In this document: piece by piece, positions 8,963-16,943 of the stretch
How positions within the stretch are numbered: the stretch's first letter is position 1
Layout: each line of letters opens with the position of its first letter
Source of the DNA: Lactonifactor sp050944855
GTDB lineage: Bacteria; Bacillota; Clostridia; Lachnospirales; Lachnospiraceae
Direction of reading: 5' to 3'
NCBI GenBank assembly: GCA_050944855.1
Contig: JBMNRU010000001.1
Coordinates: 1 to 64,000, forward strand
DNA length: 64,000 bases
Notes under the pieces: generated by a model
The model's database searches: none
Told to the model about the DNA's origin: nothing
The model's input: only the letters and a program-made list of their open reading frames with translations
Translations under genes and position numbers: made by a program

Positions 8963-10297
8963 TTACTTCGGTACTTCCACATTTAAAAAGGGATGATCGT
9001 AGGAAGATAACTTTCCAAGATGTTCTTCCAGACGAAGCAGCTGATTATATTTGGCAGTACGATCCGTACGGCATGGTGCACCTGTCTTGATCTGACCGGC
9101 ATTTACCGCAACAGCCAGATCTGCAATAAAGGTATCTTCGGTTTCTCCGGAACGATGGGAAATCACAGCACGATACCCTGCCTTATGGGCCATTTCCACG
9201 GCGTCCATGGCTTCCGAAACCGTGCCGATCTGATTTAATTTTACTAAAATTGCATTTCCCACCTGCAGTTTTATCCCACATCGCAGCCGTTTAATATTCG
9301 TAACAAAAAGATCATCTCCTACCAGCTGTATCCGGTCACCCAACTGCTCTGTCATCATTTTCCAGCCTTCCCAGTCTCCTTCATGAAGACCATCTTCAAG
9401 GGATACGATCGGAAATTCTTCTATCAGATCACGATAATATTCTACCATCTCGCTGGCACTTCGAAGAACCTGCTCTCCTGCCATCTGCGATTCTCCCGGA
9501 AAATAATAAGCATCTTTTTCTTCATCGTACAGCTCGCTGGCCGCTGCATCAATGGCAAAAGCAATATCTTCTCCCGGTTTATAACCGCTTTCTTCCACTG
9601 CTTTTACCATATAAGACAGTACGTCATGGGCAGATGCCAGGTTCGGGGCAAAACCGCCCTCATCTCCCACAGCCGTAGCCAGATTCTCACCTTTTAAAAT
9701 ACGTTTCAGATTATGATAAATTTCTGCACAGATGCGAAGACCATCCCGGAAGCTCTCTGCTCCCACCGGCATAATCATAAATTCCTGCAGATCCACGGTG
9801 TTATCCGCGTGTTTCCCTCCATTTAAGATGTTCATCATGGGTACCGGCATTCTCCGGGCATGACAGCCTCCCAGATATTGATACAACGGAATGTGCAATG
9901 CTTTCGCCGCAGCCCGTGCCACTGCCATAGAAACACCCAGGACGGCATTTGCCCCAATATTTCCTTTATTTGGCGTTCCATCTGCCTCCAGAAGCAGAAA
10001 ATCTATATATTCCTGATTGAGTGCGTTTTCTCCCAAAATCGCATCGGCCAGCTTCGTATTCACATTAGATACTGCCTTTTGCACACCGAGGCCAAAATAT
10101 CGTTTTTCTCCATCCCGCAGTTCCACCGCTTCAAACTTACCGGTCGATGCCCCGGAAGGTACAATTGCCCTTCCCATAAAGCCGTCGGTTCCCGCAATCT
10201 TTTCCCCCACTAAAACCTCTACTTCTACGGTAGGATTTCCTCTGGAATCCAGCACTTCTCTCGCACACACATTTCGAATAGGTAAATATCGATACAT
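8963..10297 (-). CDS. eno: Enolase
   Basis: Converts 2-phosphoglycerate to phosphoenolpyruvate in glycolysis. The 444 residues are slightly longer than the usual 430. Key segments are EVLDSRGNPTVEVEV, PSGASTGKFEAVELRD (mobile loop), AVGDEGGFAPN (catalytic Glu), SLEDGLHEGDW (Mg ligands), GDDLFVTN, LVKLNQIGT (catalytic Lys) and SHRSGETEDTFIADL. The binding site AGGAGGT is well placed. It stands alone, apart from the gap-pgk-tpi operon, but lies within 13 kb of it and near gpmI. The C-terminal GAPCRTDRTAKYNQ is a slightly unusual version of the common GAPxRTDRxAKYNQ. Confidence 0.97.
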   Translation of the reverse strand: MYRYLPIRNVCAREVLDSRGNPTVEVEVLVGEKIAGTDGFMGRAIVPSGASTGKFEAVELRDGEKRYFGLGVQKAVSNVNTKLADAILGENALNQEYIDFLLLEADGTPNKGNIGANAVLGVSMAVARAAAKALHIPLYQYLGGCHARRMPVPMMNILNGGKHADNTVDLQEFMIMPVGAESFRDGLRICAEIYHNLKRILKGENLATAVGDEGGFAPNLASAHDVLSYMVKAVEESGYKPGEDIAFAIDAAASELYDEEKDAYYFPGESQMAGEQVLRSASEMVEYYRDLIEEFPIVSLEDGLHEGDWEGWKMMTEQLGDRIQLVGDDLFVTNIKRLRCGIKLQVGNAILVKLNQIGTVSEAMDAVEMAHKAGYRAVISHRSGETEDTFIADLAVAVNAGQIKTGAPCRTDRTAKYNQLLRLEEHLGKLSSYDHPFLNVEVPK

Positions 10298-10436
10298 AAC
10301 ACAACCTCCTGAAAATTCTTACTCTATTTCTATCTTTTGCTTGCACATTCTCTGTAAAGCTAGTATTTACCTATTCCATAAAAAACATGCTCTCTGCTGT
10401 GTCTTTTGTTCGCACGGCAAGACTTTTTAAAAGCAA

Positions 10437-10467
10437 AAGAAACTATCAGTCTGTCCGATAGTTTCTT
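10437..10467 (-). terminator. Terminator after nagB-nagA
   Basis: A perfect 11-base stem (10437-10447 and 10457-10467) with a nine-base loop lies just past the nagA stop. On the minus strand a T-rich tail (TTTGCTTTT) follows. It isolates the nag operon from eno. Confidence 0.8.
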
Positions 10468-10479
10468 AAAATGAAAAAT

Positions 10480-11586
10480 TTATGCAATTATTTTTTTAAT
10501 CTGATAGGTATCATCTACTAAAAGTATATCCGCATACCTTCCCGGTGCCAAAACGCCCACCAGATCATCCATCCCAATACTCTTTGCCGGATTTTTGGTA
10601 GCCGCCAGAAGTGCATCCTCTTCAGGCACGCCAAATGCCATGGCTCGAAGCATACAGGTAAATAAATTCACGGCCGATCCTGCTATGGTTCCGTCCTCCA
10701 ACATCGCTTTCTGATCTGCTACTTTTACTTTCTGACCGCCCAGCTGATACATTCCATCCTCCATACCGGCTGCCATCATAGAATCACTGATCAGAACCAC
10801 CCGGTCTCTTCCAAACATGCGAAATGTATTTCGCACAACCGCCGGATGTACATGAACGCCATCGCTGATCAGTTCCACCATAGAATGCTCTGCCTCCACA
10901 GCCGCCAAAACCATGCCCGGTTCCCGATGTCCCATAGGAATCATGGCATTATATAAATGTGTCACATGATCTGCACCCCTTTGGAAGGCCTCTTTTGCCA
11001 TTTCGTATCCTGCGCCGGTATGTCCCAAAGAAATATGTACCTGTTCGTGATACCGGTCAATAAACTCCATGGCGCCTGCCGTCTCCGGCGCTATCGTTAC
11101 CAGACGGATCAGACCTTCTGCTGCCGTCTGAAACGCATGCCACACATCATCTGCCGGTGGTATGAGATAACCTGCTTCATGAGCTCCCCTTTTTTCCATA
11201 CTTAAAAAAGGTCCCTCCATATGAATTCCCAGAATCCGTGCGCCATCCCGTGTATTCTGTGCCTCCAGGGCCGTTTTAAAAATAGCCTGCAGCTTCCCAA
11301 AGGGCAAACTCATAGACGTAGGACAGTAACTGGTGATCCCATTTTGCTTCTCATAACAAAGGATTTTTTGAATCCCCTGTGTATCCGCCTGAGAAAAATC
11401 ATGTCCGTAAGCCCCATGGCTGTGAATATCCACCAGCCCGGGGATTACTTTCAGATTGGAAGCATCGATTACTTCCCCATCCGTCACTTCCTCAAGTGAA
11501 CCGACAATTTTTCCATTGGCAATATAGAGATCTTTTTTCGTAAATGTCCCATTCTCATCAAAAACCCAACCGTTTTTAATGATCAT
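10480..11586 (-). CDS. nagA: N-acetylglucosamine-6-phosphate deacetylase
   Basis: Amidohydrolase that removes acetate from GlcNAc-6-P to give glucosamine-6-P, the substrate of the upstream nagB product. It has 368 residues. Motifs: PGLVDIHSHGAYGHDF (metal site), HMEGPFL, SLGHTGAGYE, ATHLYNAM-like VTHLYNAMIPM, SDGVHVHP and LISDSMMAAGM (catalytic Asp). It starts six bases after nagB. The pair channels amino sugars from peptidoglycan recycling or host mucin into glycolysis. Confidence 0.96.
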   Translation of the reverse strand: MIIKNGWVFDENGTFTKKDLYIANGKIVGSLEEVTDGEVIDASNLKVIPGLVDIHSHGAYGHDFSQADTQGIQKILCYEKQNGITSYCPTSMSLPFGKLQAIFKTALEAQNTRDGARILGIHMEGPFLSMEKRGAHEAGYLIPPADDVWHAFQTAAEGLIRLVTIAPETAGAMEFIDRYHEQVHISLGHTGAGYEMAKEAFQRGADHVTHLYNAMIPMGHREPGMVLAAVEAEHSMVELISDGVHVHPAVVRNTFRMFGRDRVVLISDSMMAAGMEDGMYQLGGQKVKVADQKAMLEDGTIAGSAVNLFTCMLRAMAFGVPEEDALLAATKNPAKSIGMDDLVGVLAPGRYADILLVDDTYQIKKIIA

Positions 11587-11591
11587 ACTGC

Positions 11592-12335
11592 TTATAATAC
11601 TCCTTTTTCCTTTGCCAGCGCCAATGCCTCTTCATCTGCAACTACGATCAGATCTTTATGCAGCTGAAGAACGGAAGCAGGTACCTGCGGTGTGATGGGA
11701 CCAAAGAAAGACTCATAGACAGCCTTTGCTTTGCCTGCACCGGAAGCGATCAACAGTACTGTATCCGCCTGCATAATGTTTCGGATTCCCATCGTATAAG
11801 CTTCCTTTGGCACTTCATCCATAGATGCAAAAAATCTCGCATTCGCCTGAATCGTCTCTTCTGTCAATTTTACGCAGTGGGTATCCGGAATAAATTCATC
11901 ACACGGCTCGTTGAATCCAATATGTCCATTTCCGCCGATACCCAGAAGCTGCAGATCGATCCCGCCGGATTTTCTGATAATTTCATTGTATGCATCGCAG
12001 GCCTTCTGACTGTCTGCCTCTGTGCCGTCCGGCACAAAAGTTCTTTCTTTATCAATATTAATATGATCAAATAAATTTGTATTCATAAAGTAACGATAGC
12101 TCTGGTCATTCTCTCCGGAAAGACCTCTGTATTCGTCCAGGTTAATGGATGTAACCTTACTGAAATCAATTTCACCATTTTTATATGCCTGAATCAGATG
12201 CTGATATGTACCGATGGGAGAGGAACCTGTCGCCAGACCCAGTACCGCATCGGGTTTTAAAAGTACCTGTGCCGCAATGATACTGCCGGCGATCTTGCTT
12301 AATTCTTCATAATCTTTTGCCTGATAAACTCTCAT
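11592..12335 (-). CDS. nagB: Glucosamine-6-phosphate deaminase
   Basis: Converts glucosamine-6-P to fructose-6-P and ammonia. It has 247 residues, typical of the Firmicutes form. Conserved segments are GLATGSSPIGTYQ, SINLDEYRGL, GIGGNGHIGFNEP and ALTMGIR-like YTMGIRNIM. The start is ATG at 12335 with an excellent AAGGAGGT binding site; an eight-residue extension reads through that site. It is first of the nagB-nagA operon and has a well-formed promoter at 12382-12410. Confidence 0.96.
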   Translation of the reverse strand: MRVYQAKDYEELSKIAGSIIAAQVLLKPDAVLGLATGSSPIGTYQHLIQAYKNGEIDFSKVTSINLDEYRGLSGENDQSYRYFMNTNLFDHINIDKERTFVPDGTEADSQKACDAYNEIIRKSGGIDLQLLGIGGNGHIGFNEPCDEFIPDTHCVKLTEETIQANARFFASMDEVPKEAYTMGIRNIMQADTVLLIASGAGKAKAVYESFFGPITPQVPASVLQLHKDLIVVADEEALALAKEKGVL

Positions 12336-12381
12336 TTGGAGTACCTCCTTACATTTCATGTAAAATTTTATCCACAGATAT

Positions 12382-12410
12382 ACTATAGTATTCTAAGAAC
12401 AACATTTCAA
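12382..12410 (-). promoter_or_regulatory. Sigma-A promoter of nagB-nagA
   Basis: TTGAAA (12405-12410), 17 bases, TATAGT (12382-12387) on the minus strand, five of six matches in each box. The start of transcription would be about 40 bases before the nagB ATG. Confidence 0.75.
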
Positions 12411-12453
12411 GAAATTTCTTTTTGCAGATTCAAAAAAGTCAGAATATAAAAAC

Positions 12454-12477
12454 TGCCGGCAGGTATACCTGCCGGCA
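12454..12477 (-). terminator. Terminator after gpmI
   Basis: A perfect 24-base palindrome centred on GTATAC, giving G+C-rich arms, lies directly after the gpmI stop. It is followed on the minus strand by GTTTTATATT and preceded by an A/T run, so it could work in both directions. Confidence 0.75.
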
Positions 12478-12487
12478 AAAAATTTCA

Positions 12488-14026
12488 TTATTTCAACAGT
12501 AAAGATCTGCCTGTCATTTCTTTAGGCTGCTCCATTCCCATTAACTCAATGAGGGTCGGCACCACATCTGCCAGACATCCGCCTTCTCTCAACCGATAAG
12601 CAGGATCTGCATTTACCAGAATAAACGGTACCGGATTCGTAGTATGTGCAGTAAAAGGTGCTCCGGTTTCATAATCTACCAGCTGTTCTGCGTTTCCATG
12701 ATCGGCACAGATAAACATCTGTCCATCCACTTCTTTAATCGCATCCACTGCTTTTCCCACACACTCATCAACCACTTCAATCGCCTTTATGGCAGCGGCT
12801 TCCACACCTGTATGACCTACCATATCCGGATTCGCAAAATTGATGATAATCACATCGTACTTATCTGATTTGATTGCTTCTACCAGCTTATCACACACTT
12901 CGTATGCACTCATCTCCGGCTTCAGATCATAGGTAGCAACCTTCGGAGATTTTACCAGAATACGGTCTTCTCCTTTGTTCGGTTCTTCTACCCCGCCATT
13001 GAAGAAAAAGGTTACATGTGCGTATTTTTCTGTTTCCGCAATACGAGCCTGTGTCATATTGTGGGCAGCCAGATATTCCCCGAAGGTATTGTTAATCGCA
13101 ACTTTTCTGAACGCAACCTCTACTCCTGTAATCGTAGCATCGTACTCGGTAAAACATACAAAAGTAAGATCTAACTTTTTCTCTCTTTGAAAGCCCTGGA
13201 AGTCCTCATCTACAAAAGCTCTTGTAATTTCTCTTGCACGGTCCGGACGGAAATTAAAGAACACAACCGAATCCTTGTCGGATATCAGGCCTACCGGTGC
13301 CCCGTTTTCTTCCACTACGGTAGGAAGCACGAACTCATCGGTCACTTCTTTTTCATAAGAAGCTGCAATCCCACATACACCACTGGCCGCCTTTTCGCCT
13401 TCACCCAGAGTCAGTGCACGATATGCCTTTTCTACACGATCCCAGCGATTGTCACGATCCATAGCGTAATAACGTCCCATCACAGACGCCACACGTCCCA
13501 CACCGATTTCCTTCATCTTATCCTGTAATTCTGCAACATAATCCTTTCCTGAAGTAGGAGGAGTGTCACGGCCATCCAGAAAACAATGCACAAATACTTT
13601 CGACAGGCCTTCTCGTTTTGCCAGTTCCAGCAAACCATAGATATGCGTATTATGACTGTGCACACCGCCGTCAGATACCAGACCCATACAATGCAGCGCA
13701 CTGTTGTTCTCTTTTGCGTTTCTTACGGCTTTTAATAAAGCTTCATTCTGAAAAAAATCGCCGTCTTCAATTTCTTTGGAAATACGTGTCAATTCCTGAT
13801 ATACAATACGGCCTGCACCTATATTCAAATGTCCTACTTCTGAGTTTCCCATCTGCCCATCCGGAAGACCTACAGCCAGTCCGCTGGCATAGCCTTTCAC
13901 AAAAGGATACGCAGACATCAGATGATCCATAACCGGCGTCTTACCTTCGCATACAGCATTTGCTTCACAGGTATCATTCAATCCATATCCATCGAGAATC
14001 ATTAACACGGTAGGTTTTTTACTCAT
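12488..14026 (-). CDS. gpmI: 2,3-bisphosphoglycerate-independent phosphoglycerate mutase
   Basis: Interconverts 3- and 2-phosphoglycerate using two Mn ions and a phosphoserine. It has 512 residues, the standard length. Metal and catalytic motifs are LMILDGYGL, GNSEVGHLNIGAGR (catalytic Ser in NSEVGH), HCFLDGRDTPP, FFNFRPDRAREIT, VGHTG and ICADHGNAEQ. The binding site is AAGGAGA. It is monocistronic, with its own promoter and terminator, between the nag operon and an amino-acid importer. Confidence 0.97.
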   Translation of the reverse strand: MSKKPTVLMILDGYGLNDTCEANAVCEGKTPVMDHLMSAYPFVKGYASGLAVGLPDGQMGNSEVGHLNIGAGRIVYQELTRISKEIEDGDFFQNEALLKAVRNAKENNSALHCMGLVSDGGVHSHNTHIYGLLELAKREGLSKVFVHCFLDGRDTPPTSGKDYVAELQDKMKEIGVGRVASVMGRYYAMDRDNRWDRVEKAYRALTLGEGEKAASGVCGIAASYEKEVTDEFVLPTVVEENGAPVGLISDKDSVVFFNFRPDRAREITRAFVDEDFQGFQREKKLDLTFVCFTEYDATITGVEVAFRKVAINNTFGEYLAAHNMTQARIAETEKYAHVTFFFNGGVEEPNKGEDRILVKSPKVATYDLKPEMSAYEVCDKLVEAIKSDKYDVIIINFANPDMVGHTGVEAAAIKAIEVVDECVGKAVDAIKEVDGQMFICADHGNAEQLVDYETGAPFTAHTTNPVPFILVNADPAYRLREGGCLADVVPTLIELMGMEQPKEMTGRSLLLK

Positions 14027-14074
14027 CTTTACTCTCCTTCTGACTATGTGAAATAATTAACTTTCCAACAGTTA

Positions 14075-14103
14075 ACTATACCGCATTTTATTTTAATGTG
14101 CAA
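14075..14103 (-). promoter_or_regulatory. Promoter of gpmI with an overlapping inverted repeat
   Basis: TTGCAC (14098-14103), 17 bases, TATAGT (14075-14080) on the minus strand. A TTAAC/GTTAA inverted repeat (about 14059-14077) overlaps the end of the -10 box and the start site. Its position would suit a repressor, but no known motif is recognised. Confidence 0.5.
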
Positions 14104-14123
14104 GGTCTGTTCTTGAAATTTTT

Positions 14124-14870
14124 TTACAATACTTTAGACAGAAAAGCCTGCAGACGCGGATTCGATGGATTGGCAAAAAATTCTTCCGGCGCATTTTCTT
14201 CCTGAATTTTCCCTTCATCAATGAAAATAACACGAGAGGATACTTCTTTGGCAAATCCCATCTCATGCGTGACTACGACCATGGTCATACCATCCTTCGC
14301 CAGCTGTTTCATCAATTCTAAAACTTCCCCTACCATTTCCGGATCCAATGCGGAAGTCGGCTCGTCAAACAGCATAACATCCGGATTCATAGCCAATGCG
14401 CGGGCTATGGCGATACGTTGTTTCTGACCACCGGAGAGCATGTTGGGATAGGTGTCCGCTTTCTCCGGCAGACCTACCCGCTCCAGAAGTTCTATGGCAC
14501 GTTTTTCCGCCTCTTTCTCTGTCATTAATTTTAACTTTACCGGTGCCAGCTTGATGTTGTCTTTTACCGTGAGATGAGGAAACAGATTAAACTGCTGGAA
14601 TACCATACCGATCTTTTGTCTGTGCTTATCAATATCCACAGAAGGATCTGTAATATCTACACCTTCGAACATAATACTGCCGCCTGTCGGCTGCTCCAGA
14701 AGATTTAACGTACGCAGGAAGGTGGATTTACCGGAACCGGAAGGGCCGATAATCGTTACCACTTCTCCCTGATGAACATCAAGGGTAATTCCTTCCAGAA
14801 CATGTACATCCTCAAAATACTTATACAGATCCCTGACCTCTATTAACACATTTTCTTTCTTAACGCTCAC
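14124..14870 (-). CDS. Polar amino-acid ABC transporter, ATP-binding protein
   Basis: ATPase of a polar amino-acid importer (GlnQ/ArtP type), 248 residues. Walker A is GPSGSGKST, the Q-loop lies in VFQQFNLFPHLT, the signature is LSGGQKQR, Walker B is VMLFDEPTSALD and the H-loop is VTHEM. The start is GTG at 14870, overlapping the permease stop by 11 bases with AGGAGG ten bases upstream. It is the last gene of the SBP-permease-ATPase operon. Which amino acid is carried cannot be read from the ATPase. Confidence 0.93.
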   Translation of the reverse strand: MSVKKENVLIEVRDLYKYFEDVHVLEGITLDVHQGEVVTIIGPSGSGKSTFLRTLNLLEQPTGGSIMFEGVDITDPSVDIDKHRQKIGMVFQQFNLFPHLTVKDNIKLAPVKLKLMTEKEAEKRAIELLERVGLPEKADTYPNMLSGGQKQRIAIARALAMNPDVMLFDEPTSALDPEMVGEVLELMKQLAKDGMTMVVVTHEMGFAKEVSSRVIFIDEGKIQEENAPEEFFANPSNPRLQAFLSKVL

Positions 14871-15549
14871 TGGTACGCAACCTCCTTTCCAGACGGCCTA
14901 CTAATGCTGAAAGCGCCAATACCAGCACAAGATAGATAAGAGCTACTGCAATCAGCGGCATAAATGCTTCATATGTTCTGCTTCGGATAATATCGCCGCC
15001 CTTGGTCAGATCCATCATGCCAATATATCCGCAAATAGATGTTTCTTTCAAAAGTACAATAAATTCATTTGCCAGTGCCGGCAATATATTTTTAAACGCC
15101 TGCGGCATAATAATAGAAATCATCGTCTGCCGGTAATTCAATCCCAGACTTCTTCCTGCTTCCATCTGTCCATTATCTACAGACATAATACCAGAACGAA
15201 CGATCTCTGCCACATAAGCGCCGGAATTCACCCCAAAGGCAATGACCGCCACCAGAAGCTTCGGTACATTCACACTGCCAAATACTACATACATCATAAT
15301 CAACAGCTGAATCATAACCGGTGTTCCTCGAATCACGGTCAGATATACTTTACAGATTCCATTTAACAGTTTTAATTTGCCGGTCTTATCATAGGTAGAA
15401 CGTACAATGGCGATCAAAAAGCCCAGCACAATTCCAATAATAACCGCAAGTAAGGTCATGATCAGTGTATTGCCCAGACCTTTCACCAAATACATATAGC
15501 GGTTGTCTGTAATAAAATTATTCTCAAAATTTATCCAGAAATTTTCCAC
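14860..15549 (-). CDS. Polar amino-acid ABC transporter, permease
   Basis: Membrane subunit of the HisM/GlnP type, 229 residues, with about five transmembrane helices. The N-terminal segment LVKGLGNTLIMTLLAVIIG is the family hallmark. The EAA loop reads SGIMSVDNGQMEAGRSLGLN, the contact site for the ATPase. The start is GTG with AGGAGGAA upstream. A 147-base spacer with two hairpins separates it from the binding-protein gene. Confidence 0.93.
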   Translation of the reverse strand: MENFWINFENNFITDNRYMYLVKGLGNTLIMTLLAVIIGIVLGFLIAIVRSTYDKTGKLKLLNGICKVYLTVIRGTPVMIQLLIMMYVVFGSVNVPKLLVAVIAFGVNSGAYVAEIVRSGIMSVDNGQMEAGRSLGLNYRQTMISIIMPQAFKNILPALANEFIVLLKETSICGYIGMMDLTKGGDIIRSRTYEAFMPLIAVALIYLVLVLALSALVGRLERRLRTSER

Positions 15550-15608
15550 GGTAATTCCTCCTTTTCACAAGGAAATTTCCTCTGCGTTTGCGCGGATCCC
15601 CCGAAGGG

Positions 15609-15645
15609 TTTTATCATATAGGACGCACTTTCCCATATGATAAAA
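15609..15645 (-). repeat. Inverted repeat in the SBP-permease spacer
   Basis: Perfect 11-base arms (TTTTATCATAT and its complement) are separated by 15 bases. It lies directly downstream of the terminator-like hairpin at 15649-15673 on the minus-strand transcript. It could form a second hairpin or alternate with the first. Confidence 0.6.
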
Positions 15646-15648
15646 TAA

Positions 15649-15673
15649 GGCTGCTGCGTTAAACGCGGCAGCC
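15649..15673 (-). terminator. Partial terminator after the binding-protein gene
   Basis: A G+C-rich hairpin (GGCTGC.GCGTT against AACGC.GCAGCC, one mismatch) lies just past the SBP stop and is followed on the minus strand by CTTATTTTAT. It fits the usual need for much more binding protein than permease: partial termination and 3'-end protection. Confidence 0.65.
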
Positions 15674-15696
15674 CGGATAATAGCTATCTGTACAAC

Positions 15697-16497
15697 TTAT
15701 TTTCTCACGATAATAACCTGAGTAGCTGTTGTATATGGTGCAGTGAAATCAATGCTTACCAAACGATCTTCTGTAATTGTCATACCTGCAGCACCGATAT
15801 CTGCTTTACCAGACTGTACCGCATTGATGATCGCATCAAATTCCATATCTTCGATCTTCAGTTCCATACCTAAGACATCACAGATTGCCTGCGCCATATC
15901 TGCATCAATACCCACAATTTCTTCATTCTCATAATATTCATATGGTTCAAAGGTTGCGTTGGTAGCCATCACCAAAGTACCATTGGAACGATCTACATCA
16001 GCAGGAGATTCATAAGGACTCTTTCCTTTCGTGTCATCACCAATGTAGTTTGCAACGATACTGTCCATGGTACCATTATCTGTGATTTCTTTCAGAGCGG
16101 CATTGATCTGATCTTTCAGTTCAGAGTTCTCTTTTGCAATACAGATTGCATATTCTTCCACTGCAAATTCTTCATCCAGAATGGTCAGGTCATCATTCTT
16201 TTCTACAAAAGCCTTTGCCGGCTGTTCATCAATGATCACACAGTCAATCTTACCCTGCTTCAAAGCCTGTACCGCATCTGCCCCCTTGTTGAAACGCTCA
16301 ATGGTAGAACCTTCTTCTTCATAATCGGTTGCATAAATATCACCGGTAGTACCCAACTGTACACCAATTTTCTTACCTGGCAGATCATCCACAGAATGTA
16401 CGGTATTCTCTGCTGCCGTGTCACCGCCTCCGCATGCTGTTAACGCTGTGATCGTTACAACTGCCATAGCCAGAGCTGCTAACTTTTTCATCTTCAT
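15697..16497 (-). CDS. Amino-acid ABC transporter substrate-binding lipoprotein
   Basis: Extracellular solute-binding protein family 3, 266 residues. The signal peptide ends in the lipobox LTAC (Cys near residue 22), followed by GGG, so it is a lipid-anchored binding protein. The mature part has the two-lobe pattern: KIGVQLGTTGD, then later GTLVMATNATFEPYEYYENEEIVGID and the closing MTITEDR segment. The last of these is typical of polar amino-acid binders and contains the alpha-carboxylate-binding Arg. The order of the lobes looks permuted: a segment resembling the second half precedes the canonical N-terminal GTLVMATNATFEPYEY stretch. The start is ATG at 16497 with GAGGAGGAT; a 21-residue upstream extension is rejected. 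Confidence 0.9.
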   Translation of the reverse strand: MKMKKLAALAMAVVTITALTACGGGDTAAENTVHSVDDLPGKKIGVQLGTTGDIYATDYEEEGSTIERFNKGADAVQALKQGKIDCVIIDEQPAKAFVEKNDDLTILDEEFAVEEYAICIAKENSELKDQINAALKEITDNGTMDSIVANYIGDDTKGKSPYESPADVDRSNGTLVMATNATFEPYEYYENEEIVGIDADMAQAICDVLGMELKIEDMEFDAIINAVQSGKADIGAAGMTITEDRLVSIDFTAPYTTATQVIIVRK

Positions 16498-16570
16498 AAT
16501 TTCATCCTCCTCTATTTGCTTATACGCCGCAGTATCCATCTGCAACGCATAAATATTCATTAATATTCAT

Positions 16571-16598
16571 ATTATATCAGTTTTTTTAAAAAAGGCAA
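16571..16598 (-). promoter_or_regulatory. Promoter of the amino-acid ABC operon
   Basis: On the minus strand a perfect TATAAT (16571-16576) has an extended -10 TGA directly before it and TTGCCT (16593-16598) 16 bases upstream. The leader of about 65 bases begins with two direct ATGAATATT copies that resemble half-sites of an operator. Confidence 0.6.
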
Positions 16599-16714
16599 GG
16601 TATATTCCTGCTTCTTTTTCTTTGATTTTGTTTTTATTTTTCAGATTTTTCTCAATATTTCGCACTATTTAATTTATTATTTCAAATATTTTTTAATATT
16701 TTTTGTTTTTATAG

Positions 16715-16743
16715 TTGACTTTCCTTCTGTTATCTGTTATTAT
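16715..16743 (+). promoter_or_regulatory. Plus-strand promoter in the 16.6-16.9 kb gap
   Basis: TTGACT (16715-16720), 17 bases, TATTAT (16738-16743), five of six in each box. A perfect TATAAT overlaps three bases further on. No annotated plus-strand gene follows before the terminator at 16881-16924. Confidence 0.65.
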
Positions 16744-16751
16744 AATGACAA

Positions 16752-16926
16752 GAAATAGAACAAACAAATACATAACAAGGAGGACAATCCACCAGAACTA
16801 TAAGTGATTTACCTCATACTATGAAAGAAAGGACGGTACGGACCACCAGAAGGGTTAATTTAACATGGAAAAAGAAATAAAATAAGAGCTATCAGAATTG
16901 ATCAATCATCTGATAGCTCTTATTTT
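16752..16926 (+). ncRNA. Candidate small RNA, about 175 nt, family unknown
   Basis: This stretch lies between a good plus-strand promoter and a strong hairpin terminator. The 383-base gap 16561-16943 holds no gene of normal size. Inside are an AAGGAGG with no start codon at the right distance, two copies of CCACCAGAA (near 16789 and 16845), and possible short stems such as GGT/ACC and GGA/TCC. It also holds a 19-codon frame at about 16820 (MKERTVRTTRRVNLTWKKK) that has no ribosome binding site. I do not recognise a known riboswitch or RNA family. It could be a trans-acting RNA, a leader peptide or a relic. Confidence 0.45.
16881..16924. terminator. Bidirectional terminator
   Basis: A perfect 15-base stem (16881-16895 and 16910-16924) is flanked by A-rich sequence on the left and T-rich sequence on the right, so it works in both directions. 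It would end both the plus-strand candidate RNA and the minus-strand lipoprotein gene. The loop contains the small palindrome ATTGATCAAT. Confidence 0.85.
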
Positions 16927-16943
16927 ATCTCTAAACCGCGCTT

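Noticed and set aside
12454..12477. Dispersed REP-like repeat
   Set aside because: The perfect palindrome after gpmI has no second copy that I can see in the window, and its position fits a terminator.
16752..16926. T-box or known riboswitch in the gap
   Set aside because: No T-box sequence (AGGGTGGTACCGCG-like) is found and no gene follows on the plus strand; no other riboswitch core was recognised.
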